Positions 46,901-57,599 are shown, numbered from the stretch's first letter. The stretch is DNA of 64,000 bases from Portulaca oleracea (GCA_029582165.1 CM055872.1:51858695-51922694), one strand, 5' to 3'. Program-made: numbers and translations. The notes: generated from the letters alone by a model not told the origin.

Positions 46901-47560
46901 TAACTTTAGCGATTAGAGCAAGACTTCAAACGAGAGCATATCTTCAACTGGCTCTAATTGGGTGCAAAGCTCTCGCAGAATTTCGTAACTTCACCAAATG
47001 AAGCATAATGGGGAGTTTCAAGTCCTTGTTGATCCTAAAGCAGAAATCTCTAAAGGTTTTACTAAACGTCAACACGAGCCAATGATTTGACTCAGGATCA
47101 TCATGTAAGGAGTTAGAGGACGAACCAGCTAAAAAGTGACTCTCCTAATTCATCGGGATGCTTCGTCAATCCGCGAATTCTTCGTCGGGTCCCTCGCAGA
47201 TTAAGTTATCAAGCCGGACTCCTGGATTCCTTGCGGATTCTGTCATCGAATATGACAGGCTCAAATGAGCTTAAGCAAGATCTTGCACAAATATGGCAAG
47301 CTTATCTAGTCTTAAACAAAGCTTTGCCAACTCCATCCAGGCGCTGATCCTCCATCATCAAGTTGGAACCCGGAGTTCCTCGTCAACCCCCATCCGCCGA
47401 CAGGGAGTTTTTCTCATTGGCTAGCAGGATTTTTTCCACTATCCTCATTTATACTTAAAGAGAAAAATGTATATCATTTTCCAAGGGAGGCGACCCCGCG
47501 TTTTGACTTTTCTTTGATACTTATAAGTTTCGTTGTCCTCTTGTAGGTACCAATCCTTCA
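43926..47560 (+). other. Pol-less internal region of element B
   Basis: No retroviral enzyme motif was found in any frame. Contents are an A-rich tract (44745-44870), a set of CTTTCTCTTCCC/AATTGGGGGCT repeats (45420-45595) and otherwise unremarkable DNA. Short phrases such as AATTGGGGGCT resemble extra polypurine tracts, a known trait of Ogre/Tat 3' untranslated regions. It probably represents an extended 3' UTR after loss of pol. Confidence 0.55.
45430..45595. repeat. Imperfect tandem repeat, about four units of 40-60 bp
   Basis: Each unit has the form GGGGGCTTTCTSTTTCCCTYTG followed by TCTTCTTTTCGAAYT. Open frames through it come from the repeat, not from a gene. Confidence 0.7.
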
Positions 47561-47932
47561 ATATTTTTCGGGCTACCCCCGGGAAAATCATCAAAGACTG
47601 GACGATTTCCAGCAATCTCAGGTGGACTACTTCCACATGTCATTGAAGTGTTCGGGCTATCCCCGAAAAGTTCATCAAAGCCTGGACAATATCCAGCACC
47701 AAAGCTAGCAACAGATCAATTACGAGAATTCTCTGTATTCAAGCTACCCTTGAATATTCAAAAGCCTGGACGACATCCAGCAGACAAATCAGCATCGGAC
47801 TACCTCCGGTCAGAAGTCCAAGCTACCCTTGGATTAATCAGCTTGGACGACCTTCAGCAATCAAGTCAACAATTCGGACTACCTCCAGTTGGCTACAAAA
47901 GTATACTTTGACTTTCGTCTTACTCAGACTCA
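47561..47932. repeat. Degenerate tandem array before the element B 3' LTR
   Basis: Units of 40-60 bp alternate CGGGCTACCCCCG / CAAGCTACCCTTG and GCCTGGACGACATCCAGCA phrases across 47570-47910. It is an Ogre/Tat-type 3'-UTR array. Confidence 0.65.
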
Positions 47933-47950
47933 GTCAAAGTGGGGGCTATC
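47933..47950 (+). other. Polypurine tract of element B
   Basis: CAAAGTGGGGGCTATC lies directly before the 3' LTR and has the same sequence type as at 27296 and 53470. Confidence 0.85.
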
Positions 47951-49396
47951 TGTAGACACCGAAAATGGGTCAGACAGATTTTCAGCTTAACCCGGGGTTA
48001 AGATTGAATAGCTCCACGCGGATTTGGGCCGAAACCAGAACCGGCCCAAAACGAAGGTCCACGCGGATTTTGGCCAACCTTTGTGGGTCTGCGCGGATTT
48101 CACAAGTTTGGGACAAAATCAGAAGATCCGCGCGGATTTACCAATTTTTTTGGGCCAAGTCGAAAGAATGGCGCGGATTTGCAAACCAAGCCCAGAGGAA
48201 AGTTGCGCGGATTCGGGTCGGATCCGGATTCAAGCAGAACCCGAAAATCCGCGCGGACCCGGTCCCGGGTCAACTCGAAAGTCCGCGCGGATCCAATTAC
48301 AGGTCAACCCGGAAAACCGCGCGGATCCTGTCCCGGGTCAACCAGTGAGCTCGCGCGGATTCTGTCAAATTAATCGCAGTGCTTTCGTCAATCAATCGCC
48401 AGATTGCACGCAGAATGGCGCGATTTCGCAATCGGCCGGAAACCGCCGCCAACTGCCGACCTTTGCTGTGCCTATTAAAGGATCCGCGCGGATCCTTTGG
48501 GGGGGATTTTTTTTTGGGGTCTAAGGTAATTTTTCCTGGCAGGTCCATTCCACACTCGGAAAAAACAAAATTCGACTCTAGTGATATTCAGAGAAATCCG
48601 CGCGGATTTCTGTGACGTCCGGCACACATCTAGCCCGAAGACTCACGCGGATTTCGGTATAATCCGGTTATCCTCTTTTCCGCTCAATTTTTCATTTCGT
48701 TCATAAAAGGTGTAATGATGTAGTCGATTAGCCCCCGCCCGCTGTAATCTTTAGTTTTTTTTTAGTTTTCATTATGTGTTGAACTTCGTCATTTTATTAT
48801 TAATTGCATGACATTTTAAATCAAGTTCGTGACAACTTTCTTTATTTTATTGTCTAATGTGAACCCGACCTAGTAAAGGCCGCTTCGGCGGGCGGTGCAA
48901 GGGCATCCCCCTACACCGACACCTTTACCCCCGGACCCGTTCTTTTGGTTCGAGACCGGAGTCATAAAAATTTAAGTTTTTTTAATTTTACTTTTAAAAT
49001 TAACTGGCGACTCCTCCCGTTTTTTTAGTTTCTTTGTTTTCACTTTTTCTAAAAGTCGGAAAGGAGAAAAGAGAAGCCCTGACCCAAATGGGTCCAGAAT
49101 CCGCGCGGATCCGCGCGGATCCGGGCCTATTTAGGCCGGTTTTCTCTCTTTTTCATCCTTTCGTTTTGTTAAAAAAAAAGGGTTTGTTTCGGCCCAAACG
49201 GTGCACGGATCCGCGCGGATCCGGCTCTGTTAGGTCCAGTTTCTTTTTTTCGTTTTTTTTCTCTTTCTTTTCGCCAAATTTCAGAAATAACCCTCGAAAA
49301 GCCAAAAATCTTAAATTCGTCCCTTTAAAAATAAGCAACCCTACGTCGAATCGACCCTCCGTGGGGGACCGTGCCCTCCGGGCCGCGGGCCCTACA
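47951..49396 (+). repeat. 3' LTR of element B
   Basis: It is 1446 bp. It holds about 15 copies of the palindrome ATCCGCGCGGAT or its CGCGGATT half between 48016 and 49215, including a perfect overlapping double at about 49099. A shared U5 block with an internal primer-site-like TGGCGACTCC lies at 48868-49014. A possible TATA (TATTAAA) is at 48473-48479. Confidence 0.92.
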
Positions 49397-49401
49397 CTTA
49401 G

Positions 49402-50152
49402 CTGCGATTTCACTAGGGGGTAGCTTTTGCTTAAGTTTTAATATGTATTTCTTAGTTTTAATTGCCTCTTAAGTTGTTTTTACTTTCTCTCTCTTAGGGT
49501 TTCTATTGCCTTGTTCTCCAAGTTCTTGAGATTTTGAGTGTAATCAACTTTTTCTTCAAGTAATTTCAGCAAGCATTTCCTTCATTTACCTTGTGCTTTT
49601 GATTTCATTGAGTTTGCCATTCAAGGTTTCTAGGTTAGCCATCAATCAATCTTTTAGTGAAAAGGGGTATTAAGGGTCACAAATCTTACTTGAAGTGAAG
49701 ATTTGAGGGTCCTTAGTAACTTGATTCACAACTTTCTATTTTGTTCGGGGAAAGTTGCAAACGAAGATGAAGAATGAAGAATGGAGATCGATTTCGATTA
49801 GTCGTCGAGGGTATGGACTTAATTCTTAAGCTTGTTTTAATTAATTAGTTGCTTATTAATTGCTATTTGCTTGCCTCTGATCTTGGTGATAGTTTAGAGT
49901 GTTATTAAATGTTTGCTTGTTAGCTTTATAGATTTCTTTTGCATCAATTGTTAGTAATTACTTGTTTGATTGTGTTTCTTCTTAATGGTCATGTTTAGTA
50001 TCATGATTAGGGATAGTTTAATCGCTTAATTTTCATATTTTAAATGCTTTCCGCACTTGAGAACCTCTAACAAACTAAAAACCTAGACAAACCTCACACC
50101 CATCCCTGAGACCGACAACCTTACTTAAAACCACAAAAATTACAACCGAACA
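49402..50152 (+). repeat. 3' LTR of the Athila element, right part
   Basis: It begins GCTGCGATTTCACTAGGGG after the second CTTAG copy (49397-49401) and matches 28390-29141 closely to the terminal ACCGAACA. Confidence 0.92.
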
Positions 50153-51539
50153 GAGAGTATTGACACTAGGTGGATTTCTCTTCTTCTCTCCCTCTCTCAT
50201 TTGCATGCATGCATTATGGCATTTTTATTTTCGCATTTTTATTCTCGTTATTATTTTCTTGTAATCATCCTTAATATCGTAATGATGAAATTAATGTTTG
50301 TTACGACTAATCTAAATCTGATTACTTGAAAGAATAGCTTTAATTCCTTCTTTCTTCATATGCATTTTTTTTGTTTATCGCTTTCATTTATTTATCACAT
50401 TCTTTTTATTATTGCATTTAATTCCGCATGCATCTAAATAACATCAATTAATCTAATTAATTCTCCTCTTCTACTCTTTTCTTTAATAAACCGATCTAGT
50501 AGAGTGCGTTCTTTGAACGGGCGGATTCGTAACCTTACCCCCGGATCCGAATCTCATGGTTCGCGGTTACGCGGAGTCAAGAAAATTCGAGTTTATTAAT
50601 TCTCTTAAAAATTAATTGGCAGCTCCTAAAAAATAATTTGATTAAATTTTATTCGTTAAATGTTAAATTTTATTCGAATTTTAAAATTTATTTATTTCCC
50701 GAAATAATGTGAATATCGAAAATCGAAAATTGGTGGCCTCGGTCCAACATCCGGCACCCCGTGCGGGTCTGCACGGTTGTTGGCCCGAGCCCACTGCCAG
50801 CACCAGTGTCGGGAAGGCCCGAGTCATAGCCCGGCGCCATGCGGACGGATGGCGCTGGGTCGTGACCGGGTAATTCTCGATCGCTCGGTTTTCGTGCTAA
50901 TTATTTCTGATTTTTCTGGTTTTATTATTTATTTCAGGCAGATTGTAAATTTTAATGTTCATAATAAAATTCAAACATTTCATGTAAACATTTTTAATGT
51001 GAAAATTCAATTAAATCCCTTAAAGACTAGACACCTCTTTCGACTCGCCTAACATCGCGTAGGGCACCTTTGGAATTTTCCTCGTGTCCTACACTCCTCC
51101 TATTCTATGGTCCACATGCATCATCTCGTCAATCCACATCGAAATTGGGGGCTTGTAAATCTCCAAGGTGCTCTTTAAATCAGGACAGTGTCATCAAGAG
51201 TCTACGCCAAACCGGGGGCTTGTCATACATCAGCATACATTTACAAGCAATCAAGGTCATCTACATGATCATTCAAGAAACACATCCTTCAGGCCTGTTG
51301 CCTCCGTCATTGTTCCCTATTCCGTGGGTCGAATCATTACTCATCCTGAATTTTCCTGAAATTCCCCACGAGTGGCCTTAATCCTTAGAAAGCATTGTCT
51401 TAGGGAGTCATGGTTTTGGAAAAGCATTGTCTTAGAAAATCTGTCTAAATATAGAGTTGGGGGGTTGCCTGCATTGCATGTATAGATGCATAAAGGCATC
51501 ATATGTGTATCCTATCTAAGCATAATAGGTTTGCATTGC

Positions 51540-51850
51540 ATCCATAAGTCGTGTCAGGGCCTCATAGAGTCAGTGGTCGTGTATCGAGTCAGTTTGTCAT
51601 GCATCAAGTCAGTCTGTCAGTTTGTTGTGCATCTGTCATGCATTGAGTCAATCTATCATATATCAAGTCAGTTTGTCATGCATCAAGTCAGTTTGTCATG
51701 CATCATGTCATCATGCGCATTGAGTCGATCATGCATTGAGTCGATCACATGCATTGAGTTAGTGTGCCATGCATTGGGTCAGTCTGTTGTGTATCGAGTC
51801 AGTTTTTTATGTATCGAGTCAGTTTGTCGTACATAAAGTTGATAGTCGTG
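51540..51850. repeat. Tandem array, about 23-bp units (CATGCATCAAGTCAGTTTGT)
   Basis: About a dozen units vary around GTCATGCATCAAGTCAGTTT. The 116-residue open frame through it is a repeat artefact. Confidence 0.8.
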
Positions 51851-52169
51851 CATAAATGCATGAGTGCATGAATGTTTGTGTCAAAAACAAAAAAAAAATT
51901 GCATTGTTTGTGCAAGAGTTTAGTAGACTAGTTGCATGCATACCCGTATATATGGAAAAATAAAAAAGAAGAAGAAGCAGGGAAGTGCCACATCGTTGCT
52001 CCAGAATGCAACACTGGGGGCTGTTTAAGCCCATACGCTATCTCAATCAGACCGGTCGACATGGTCTCCAGTCACTAAGAGCAAGATTAGAGAAATCTCT
52101 AATCACACTCTAGATGACTTCTATCTATTGTCCGAAGCTCGATCCACCATGGACGCCACTGACACAATC

Positions 52170-52510
52170 ATCCGCCTCGAGAAAATCCAGTTGGCATCAT
52201 CAACATTGGGAAAATCCGATCTGCCTCGGGAAAATCCGTTCCGCATCATCAACATCAAGAAAATTCGATCTGCTTCGGGAAAATCCGTCGAGCATCTTCA
52301 ACATCGGGAAAATCTGATCCGCTTCGAGAAAATCCGTTGGGCATCATCAACTTGGGAGAATCCGTTGGGCATCTTCAACATCGAGAAAATATGATCCGCC
52401 TCGGGAAAATCCGTTGAGCACCATCAATCTGCCTCGGGAAGATTTGTTGGCCATCATCAACTGCTTCGGGAAAAACCAATCTGCCTCGGGAAAATCCGTT
52501 GGGCATCGTC
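52170..52510. repeat. Tandem array (CTCGGGAAAATCCGTTGGGC)
   Basis: Roughly eight to ten degenerate units of 35-45 bp combine GGGAAAATCCG and GCATCATCAACATC phrases. Confidence 0.8.
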
Positions 52511-52599
52511 ATCAATATGCCAGATAGGTAATTCTCTATATCTCCAACCATTGTTCAAAACGATCTGACATTCCGTTTTGGTTTCTATGCAAGGACCAC

Positions 52600-52830
52600 C
52601 TTCATTCAGTTGCCGCATAAAAGGTTGCTGCCCTCCGATCGCCGCTAAAAGGGACCACCTTTATCCAGCTGCCACATAAAAGGTTGCTGCCCTCCGGTCG
52701 CCGTTAAAAGGGACCACCACCATCCAGCTACCGCATAAAAGGTTGTTGTCCTCCAGTTGTCGCATAAAAGGTTGCTGCCCTCCGGTCGTCGCTAAAAGGG
52801 ACCTTGCACCAATCGGTTACCGCATAAAAG
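52600..52830. repeat. Tandem array (GCATAAAAGGTTGCTGCCCT)
   Basis: Units of about 60 bp alternate CCGCATAAAAGGTTGCTGCC with CTCCGGTCGCCGCTAAAAGG. There are three full units and a shortened one. Confidence 0.8.
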
Positions 52831-52834
52831 AGCA

Positions 52835-53370
52835 TCAACAACAGTCGTCCAACTGTTGCCACCTAAAGGCCTCCGACGACATCATCAGCATCAGTCATCC
52901 AGCGATTGCCACCTAAAGGCCTCGAATAACATCATCAGCATCAATCGTCCCAGCGGTTGCCACCGAAAGGTTTCCGACGACTTCACCATCATCACCGTCA
53001 GTCGTCCAACGGTTGCCACCTAAAGGTCTCCGACGATATCATCAACATCTTCAGTCGTCCAACGGTTGCCACCTAAAGGTTTCCGACGACATCGACATTA
53101 TCAGTAGCAAACGTCCAACGGATGCCAATTAAAGGTCTCCGACGACATTATCAGTAGCAGTCATCCAACGGTTGCCAATGAAAGGTCTCCGGCGACATTA
53201 TCAGCAGCAGTCGTCCAACGGTTACCACTTAAAGGTTTCTGACGACATCATCGATAGCAGACGTCCAACGGTTGCCACCTAAAGGTTTCCGACGACATAA
53301 TCATCATCAGCGTCAATCGTCCAACGGTTGCCACCTAAAGGCCTCCGACGACATCACCAACATCATTCAG
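52835..53370. repeat. Tandem array, about nine units of 55-60 bp (CAGTCGTCCAACGGTTGCCA)
   Basis: Each unit contains GTCCAACGGTTGCCACCTAA, then AGGTYTCCGACGACATCATC. It is the best conserved of the four arrays and lies next to the LTR. Confidence 0.85.
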
Positions 53371-53484
53371 TCGCCATATAAAAGAGCACCGACGTCATCC
53401 CTCTTCAAGTTGGACATCAAGCAGACAGCATCTCAGGCTACTTTGACCTTTGTCCTATTCAGACTGATCAAAGTGGGGGCTCTC

Positions 53485-55055
53485 TGTAGACACCGGGATT
53501 TGCACCAACAGAATCCTGACCCGTCAAATTTCAGCAAGTCAATTGGGCCCATGGAGTTAGCAAAACAAGCCCAGCAAACCAAAGCAGGCCGCATAATCGC
53601 AATAAAACCCGCAGGGATTTTAATAAATGGAGGCGGCCCACACAAAAGCAGGCCCAGAAGCATTTCCGGCCCAGAAGACTTCAAAACCCGCGTGGGTTTT
53701 CGATTACCTGAAGCGCGTCGTTTTGCCCTGTCCACGTCAGCAATCCGTGCGAGGACGTTTAAAACCCGTGTGGGTTTTCTATTCAAACTCTGGCGCCAAA
53801 ATCTTGATCACTCTCCCCTGATTTTAGCCCACATGCCATTGACCTTCTGCCTTGACTTCTGAAAACCCGCATGGGGTTTGATTTGGCATGGATTGGAGGC
53901 ATGATCTTATGGGTATGTTCCCCTCTGTTTCCCTCCAAATCACTACTTCCTCACCTATAAATACCCCCCTTCATTCCAAATTTTCATCAACTAACACCAC
54001 TATTCTACCCAAATTCTCATCAACCATCATCATAATCTTACCTACACTCTCTTAAAACACCCTCTACTATATCCATTCTCATATCATCATCACCCTTACT
54101 CTACCAAACTTTCATCAATCACCATTCATATATTATCCTACCATCATCCACACACTCACCACTCCAACCTACAAGTCAAGGCAAACTCAAGAGTTTCGAC
54201 CGACGTATTCGGGCTTCCAAATTCAAAATAAGGTTCGCTTTTCACTAATATTATTGTTGTTTAATCATGTAATTTGTACTTTAATCTCGTTACTTGTGCA
54301 TATTTTGTAAATTAAAAAATCTCATTTTATATTGCATGATGAGAATATAATTTCGTGAAATTAATTAAACTTCTCCCCACTCTTTTTCATTTTAATGTCG
54401 ATTTTAGTAGAGTCTGTTTTCTAACAGACGTATTCGAGAGTTCTTATAATTCTCGAATTCGTAACCTTACCCTCGAACTTAGAATCGGGTTTCGTAGACC
54501 GGAGTTATTTTTCTTACTTTTTACGGTTTGTCGGTTTCCTTAAATTCGGCTAGCGACTCTTAATTCTTTTATAACCCGTTTATTATTTTAAACATACGGA
54601 TTTACACCAAAATATTTAAAAGATGGTTTAATATTTTCCACACACTAATCTGAGGTTAAAACCAAGAGAAAATGGGCCAGAAATTGATAAAAACCCCCGC
54701 GGATTTTCTCAATTGTAACCCATCTTCTCTGGCCCACAAAAGCGCACGGTCTAGCCCATGGAGTATTAAAACCCCCGCGGGTTTTAACACTCTATGGCGG
54801 CCCGTTTGCCTTCTGTTGGGCCTGGGTCGGGTGTTTGGTCCGTATTGAATTACTTTTTAAAGTATTTAGGTGTAATTTCGAGTGATTAAATAATAAAAAA
54901 CGGAATTATAAATAAATAAGGTTTCATCACCCCGAAAACTAGTTTCGAAAATAAAATATCTTTATTTAAGGATTAAGCAACCTTAGTTGGCTCCCGATCA
55001 CCTAAGTAGCGCATCCGAAACAATTTCCCCGAATGAGAATTTTTCGGGTCCTACA
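53485..55055 (+). repeat. LTR C: 3' LTR of Tat-type element C
   Basis: It is 1571 bp, TGTAGACACC to GGTCCTACA, preceded by the polypurine tract AAAGTGGGGGCTCTC (53470-53484). The TATA box TATAAATA is at 53956-53963. It carries about six AACCCGCGTGGGTT-type palindromes (53608, 53686, 53762, 53863, 54690, 54770). The shared U5 block lies at 54403-54560. No matching 5' LTR is in the window, so it is the 3' end of a truncated element. Confidence 0.85.
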
Positions 55056-56396
55056 GCTTCTATTTTGTTTGTGGGGGGGGGGTAGATCATCAATGTCTCA
55101 AGTTTGTTTACCGACACCACACAAACAAGAAGTTAGATGAAGTTATCATTGTCTGTGCTCTACTGTTTTAGTTACAATCTTACATGGGTTGAGAAAAAAA
55201 AATGGGAACACTTAGACAATAATAAGAGCTGCAAAGCTGGTTAGTTATGTGATAAATAACAAATCACAGCCATCCATCCATACCTTTGGTGATTTGATGT
55301 ATTTTAGATGTTTAAATAGATTGAGGATTTGAGAATTGAGTATAGCTTGTGGATTATGTATGTCAAATACCATTGGTGGGGATATGTATTTAATTACACA
55401 CAAGTAACTGCAATACCCTGATCCATGTATTAACCATTTAGACAATCCTTTATTTTAAATTTTAATTCACAATAGATCTCTTTTCTAAATAATACATTGT
55501 GAGTGCCCGATTTTCTAAATAATATATTGTGAGTGCTCAATTTTCTAAATAATATCAGTGCACGAAAGCAACATCAACGTGCAACTTGACGAAATTTCTT
55601 GTTAGTCATTATTTGTTTCGTTGCATATATTATTATCTTCTTGAGTTTCAATGGCAACTAGGTTTTGTTTTAATCTTTTTGCCCACCAACATCAGTGTCA
55701 TTTTCATTGGACTTCCCTTTTGATGTTTAGGGTTTATTCCCCTCATAATTTCGTTTTTTTACATATATAAAAAAAAGATCAAGTTTGTTGTTATTTTTGG
55801 GGCCTTAAAGTTCTTTTACCTCAATATGTTTGCAATCTTAGCTAGCATGCTCTAATTTCATACCAAACAAGCGGATGGATGGATGTGTTGTTTATGGTTT
55901 GATTGCATCCCACAAAAAACATACACTCCATTAGTTATCCAATGTGCCCAAACTCTAGAGTCTAAATTGTTTTATATAGTTGCCCACCCAATTTCTTTTC
56001 CCTTTCCTTTTTTTCTTCCCTAAAATTCGCAAATTTTCATGTTTGGCTTGATCCATCTACCACATTAAAGCTTAATTCAATTAGTAAAAATGAACGGTCT
56101 AGTGACATGTGAAGAATTGTTGTTGGACTGTCAGCCGTCTAAATCCTACCACCCCAACCAACTCTCTAGAAATAGACACTGCTTCCCCACTACGTTTGAA
56201 GTGTGGTTGTAGTAAATTTGATTTTGTTGGTTAATTCTTGCAATTCTTTACATGTTTCTCAATAGAAGTTCCTCTTATGGTGGTGCATGAATCGTGAAAA
56301 GCATATTTCTTGATGGAGTTTGAGCTGATATTGTTGGGTTCTCTCACATTGATATATTTAGCTACTTTAGTATATTGGGTATTCCTTAAAAAGTAG
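55056..56396 (+). other. CACTA internal DNA upstream of the TBL fragment
   Basis: No protein was recognised. It is AT-rich, with a G run at 55071-55081. It could include the promoter and leader of the captured TBL gene, because it does not look like retrotransposon sequence, but this cannot be shown without the donor gene. Confidence 0.4.
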
Positions 56397-56815
56397 TTTA
56401 GTGGTCTGAATCCAGGCTCAATTGGGCATTGGAGGAAATTTGACACAAGGGTTTCTAGTCTTGGTGGTGTAAATTCAGGGGGTGAACCCAAATCGTCACT
56501 TTTTAGATATGTAAATGGGGTGATTTTAACTGGGTGTTTGTTGTCCTTCGTTTTAGCTATAGTGGGTACATATTGGGTTATGTCCCCAGATTTTAAGACT
56601 ATTAATCAAGATTTTAGTATTCCTGGTCCTAATGAATCAAGTGAGAAATGCAATGTGTTTGATGGAATATGGGTTCCTGATGAAAGTTACCCTCTATACA
56701 ATGCATCTCAATGCCCATTTGCTGAAACTAGGTTTTAATGTTTGGCCAATGGGAGGAAAGATAATGGGTATTTGAAATGGAGGTGGAAGCCTAGAAATTG
56801 CCATCTTCCAAAATA
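56397..56815 (+). pseudogene. Captured TRICHOME BIREFRINGENCE-LIKE (TBL) first-exon fragment
   Basis: The frame reads GSIGHWRKFDTRVSSLGG, then a hydrophobic anchor (ILTGCLLSFVLAIVGTYWVM), then the TBL domain CNVFDGIWVPDESYPLYNAS-QCPFAE. After an in-frame TAA at 56736 it continues as CLANGRKDNGYLKWRWKPRNC. This is the N-terminal half of the plant TBL/DUF231 cell-wall polysaccharide O-acetyltransferase family: Golgi type II anchor plus TBL domain. The catalytic GDS and DxxH motifs lie in later exons and are absent. No ATG is in frame, and a TAG at 56394 bounds it. It ends near a GT splice donor at about 56817, as expected for the first exon. It is a gene fragment carried by the CACTA. Confidence 0.85.
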
Positions 56816-57599
56816 AGGTACAACCACACCACTTTTATTTGGAGAGTTGGTTGAGGTGGTAGTGTACGTAAAAAGATCTGGATACATGGAAGGAAAATGG
56901 CATTTTGTTTCATGGAGATAGAATAGATATTACTGACTCTTTGAATACAGTCTGTAACGCAATGTGCATTTCCAGGGAATAGAGGGCTTTTACCTGAGCA
57001 GAAAAGCTAAAGGCATGAAATTGAATGATAGTAGTTGGCTGGCTTTTCTGATGGGTGTTGATTGTAATGGCAGACAAAGTAGCATATAAGTCGACATTTG
57101 CTTTCTTTTTTGTTGTGTCTATCACATGTTTGTGTGTATGTGTAGTTTGTATGTTAGATGGACCTTCTAGGTACCCCGTCAACATAGGAGTGATAGAACT
57201 GAGGCTATTCCTTTTCCTTTTCCTTTATTTTGTTTAGTGGCTGGGGGGTTATAATTAGTTGGGAATAAGGAGGAACCCCTCACCCACCAAACAAATAAGC
57301 TCATTTAGGGGATTTGATTAATGAATCATACGATAGTAGGAGGGGGACCTATCCTAAGTTCCTAACAAGCTCGTTCACTAAATTTGATGTATGACATATC
57401 ATTGTTGACCATATAAGTTGGGAAATGTCATTTGATTGCATTTTTGTTAGTCTACAAATACTTGTGTGCTCATTTATTTAAAAAATATATCTTTGATCAC
57501 TAATTAACTTATATTGGGGAGGTTAGGCAGGTTGAGTAACAAATTGGCAATTGATTTATATATTTGGCTGACTGGTGCATTAGACTGGAAGTCAGGCAA
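56816..57599. other. CACTA internal DNA, no gene seen
   Basis: Short open frames exist on both strands, but none resembles a known protein. The first part may be intron of the captured TBL gene. Confidence 0.45.

Larger units (their letters stand above)
40227..49396 (+). mobile_element. Ogre/Tat-like Ty3/gypsy element B, gag-only, inside the Athila 3' LTR
   Basis: LTRs are 40227-41582 and 47951-49396, starting TGTAGACACC and ending GGGCCCTACA. The target duplication CTTAG is at 40222-40226 and 49397-49401. A tRNA-Arg-type primer site follows the 5' LTR, and AAAGTGGGGGCT precedes the 3' LTR. The internal 6.4 kb carries a gag of Ogre/Tat type but no protease, RT or integrase. It is therefore a non-autonomous derivative that would depend on a full relative. 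The insertion is the youngest in its stack. Confidence 0.92.
27819..50152 (+). mobile_element. Athila-lineage Ty3/gypsy element, full length with a nested insertion
   Basis: The 5' LTR is 27819-29141. The 3' LTR is 39637-40226 plus 49402-50152, split by a nested element. Both LTRs start TGTTCGGT and end ACCGAACA, an 8-bp inverted repeat. The target duplication GAGAG is at 27814-27818 and 50153-50157. A tRNA-Asp-type primer site, gag, protease with the DLGAS active site typical of Athila, RT, RNase H, integrase and an env-like ORF follow in order. The LTRs look similar, with scattered indels. Multiple stops and frameshifts make this copy non-autonomous. Confidence 0.93.
27312..51093 (+). mobile_element. 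LTR A: 3' LTR of a Tat-type Ty3/gypsy element, split by Athila
   Basis: The LTR runs 27312-27818 and 50158-51093. It starts TGTAGACACC and ends GTCCTACA, so intact length is about 1.44 kb. The Athila element fills the middle with a GAGAG duplication on each side. A TATA box (TATAAATA, 27767-27774) lies about 40 bp before the break. The right part carries a U5 block shared with the other two Tat-type LTRs (50494-50626). The matching 5' LTR and the coding region are not in the window, so the element is truncated to its 3' end. Confidence 0.8.
51094..53469 (+). mobile_element. 3' untranslated region of Tat-type element C, with stacked tandem arrays
   Basis: This starts directly after LTR A and ends at the polypurine tract before LTR C. 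It encodes no protein. It contains ATTGGGGGCTTG-type phrases (51147, 51213, 52013) and four different tandem arrays at 51540-51850, 52170-52510, 52600-52830 and 52835-53370. The 5' portion and coding region of C are not in the window. LTR A or its parent element may have inserted here, or unequal recombination may have joined the two. Confidence 0.75.

Noticed and set aside
52600..53370. CRISPR-like array
   Set aside because: Units are contiguous degenerate tandem repeats without unique spacers, in a plant retrotransposon.
53272..53862. 196-residue plus-strand ORF
   Set aside because: It runs from a tandem array across the polypurine tract into LTR C, so it cannot be one gene.
51094..55055. 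LTR A and LTR C as the two LTRs of one element
   Set aside because: Their sequences differ outside the shared U5 block, both follow a polypurine tract, and no primer site follows LTR A.
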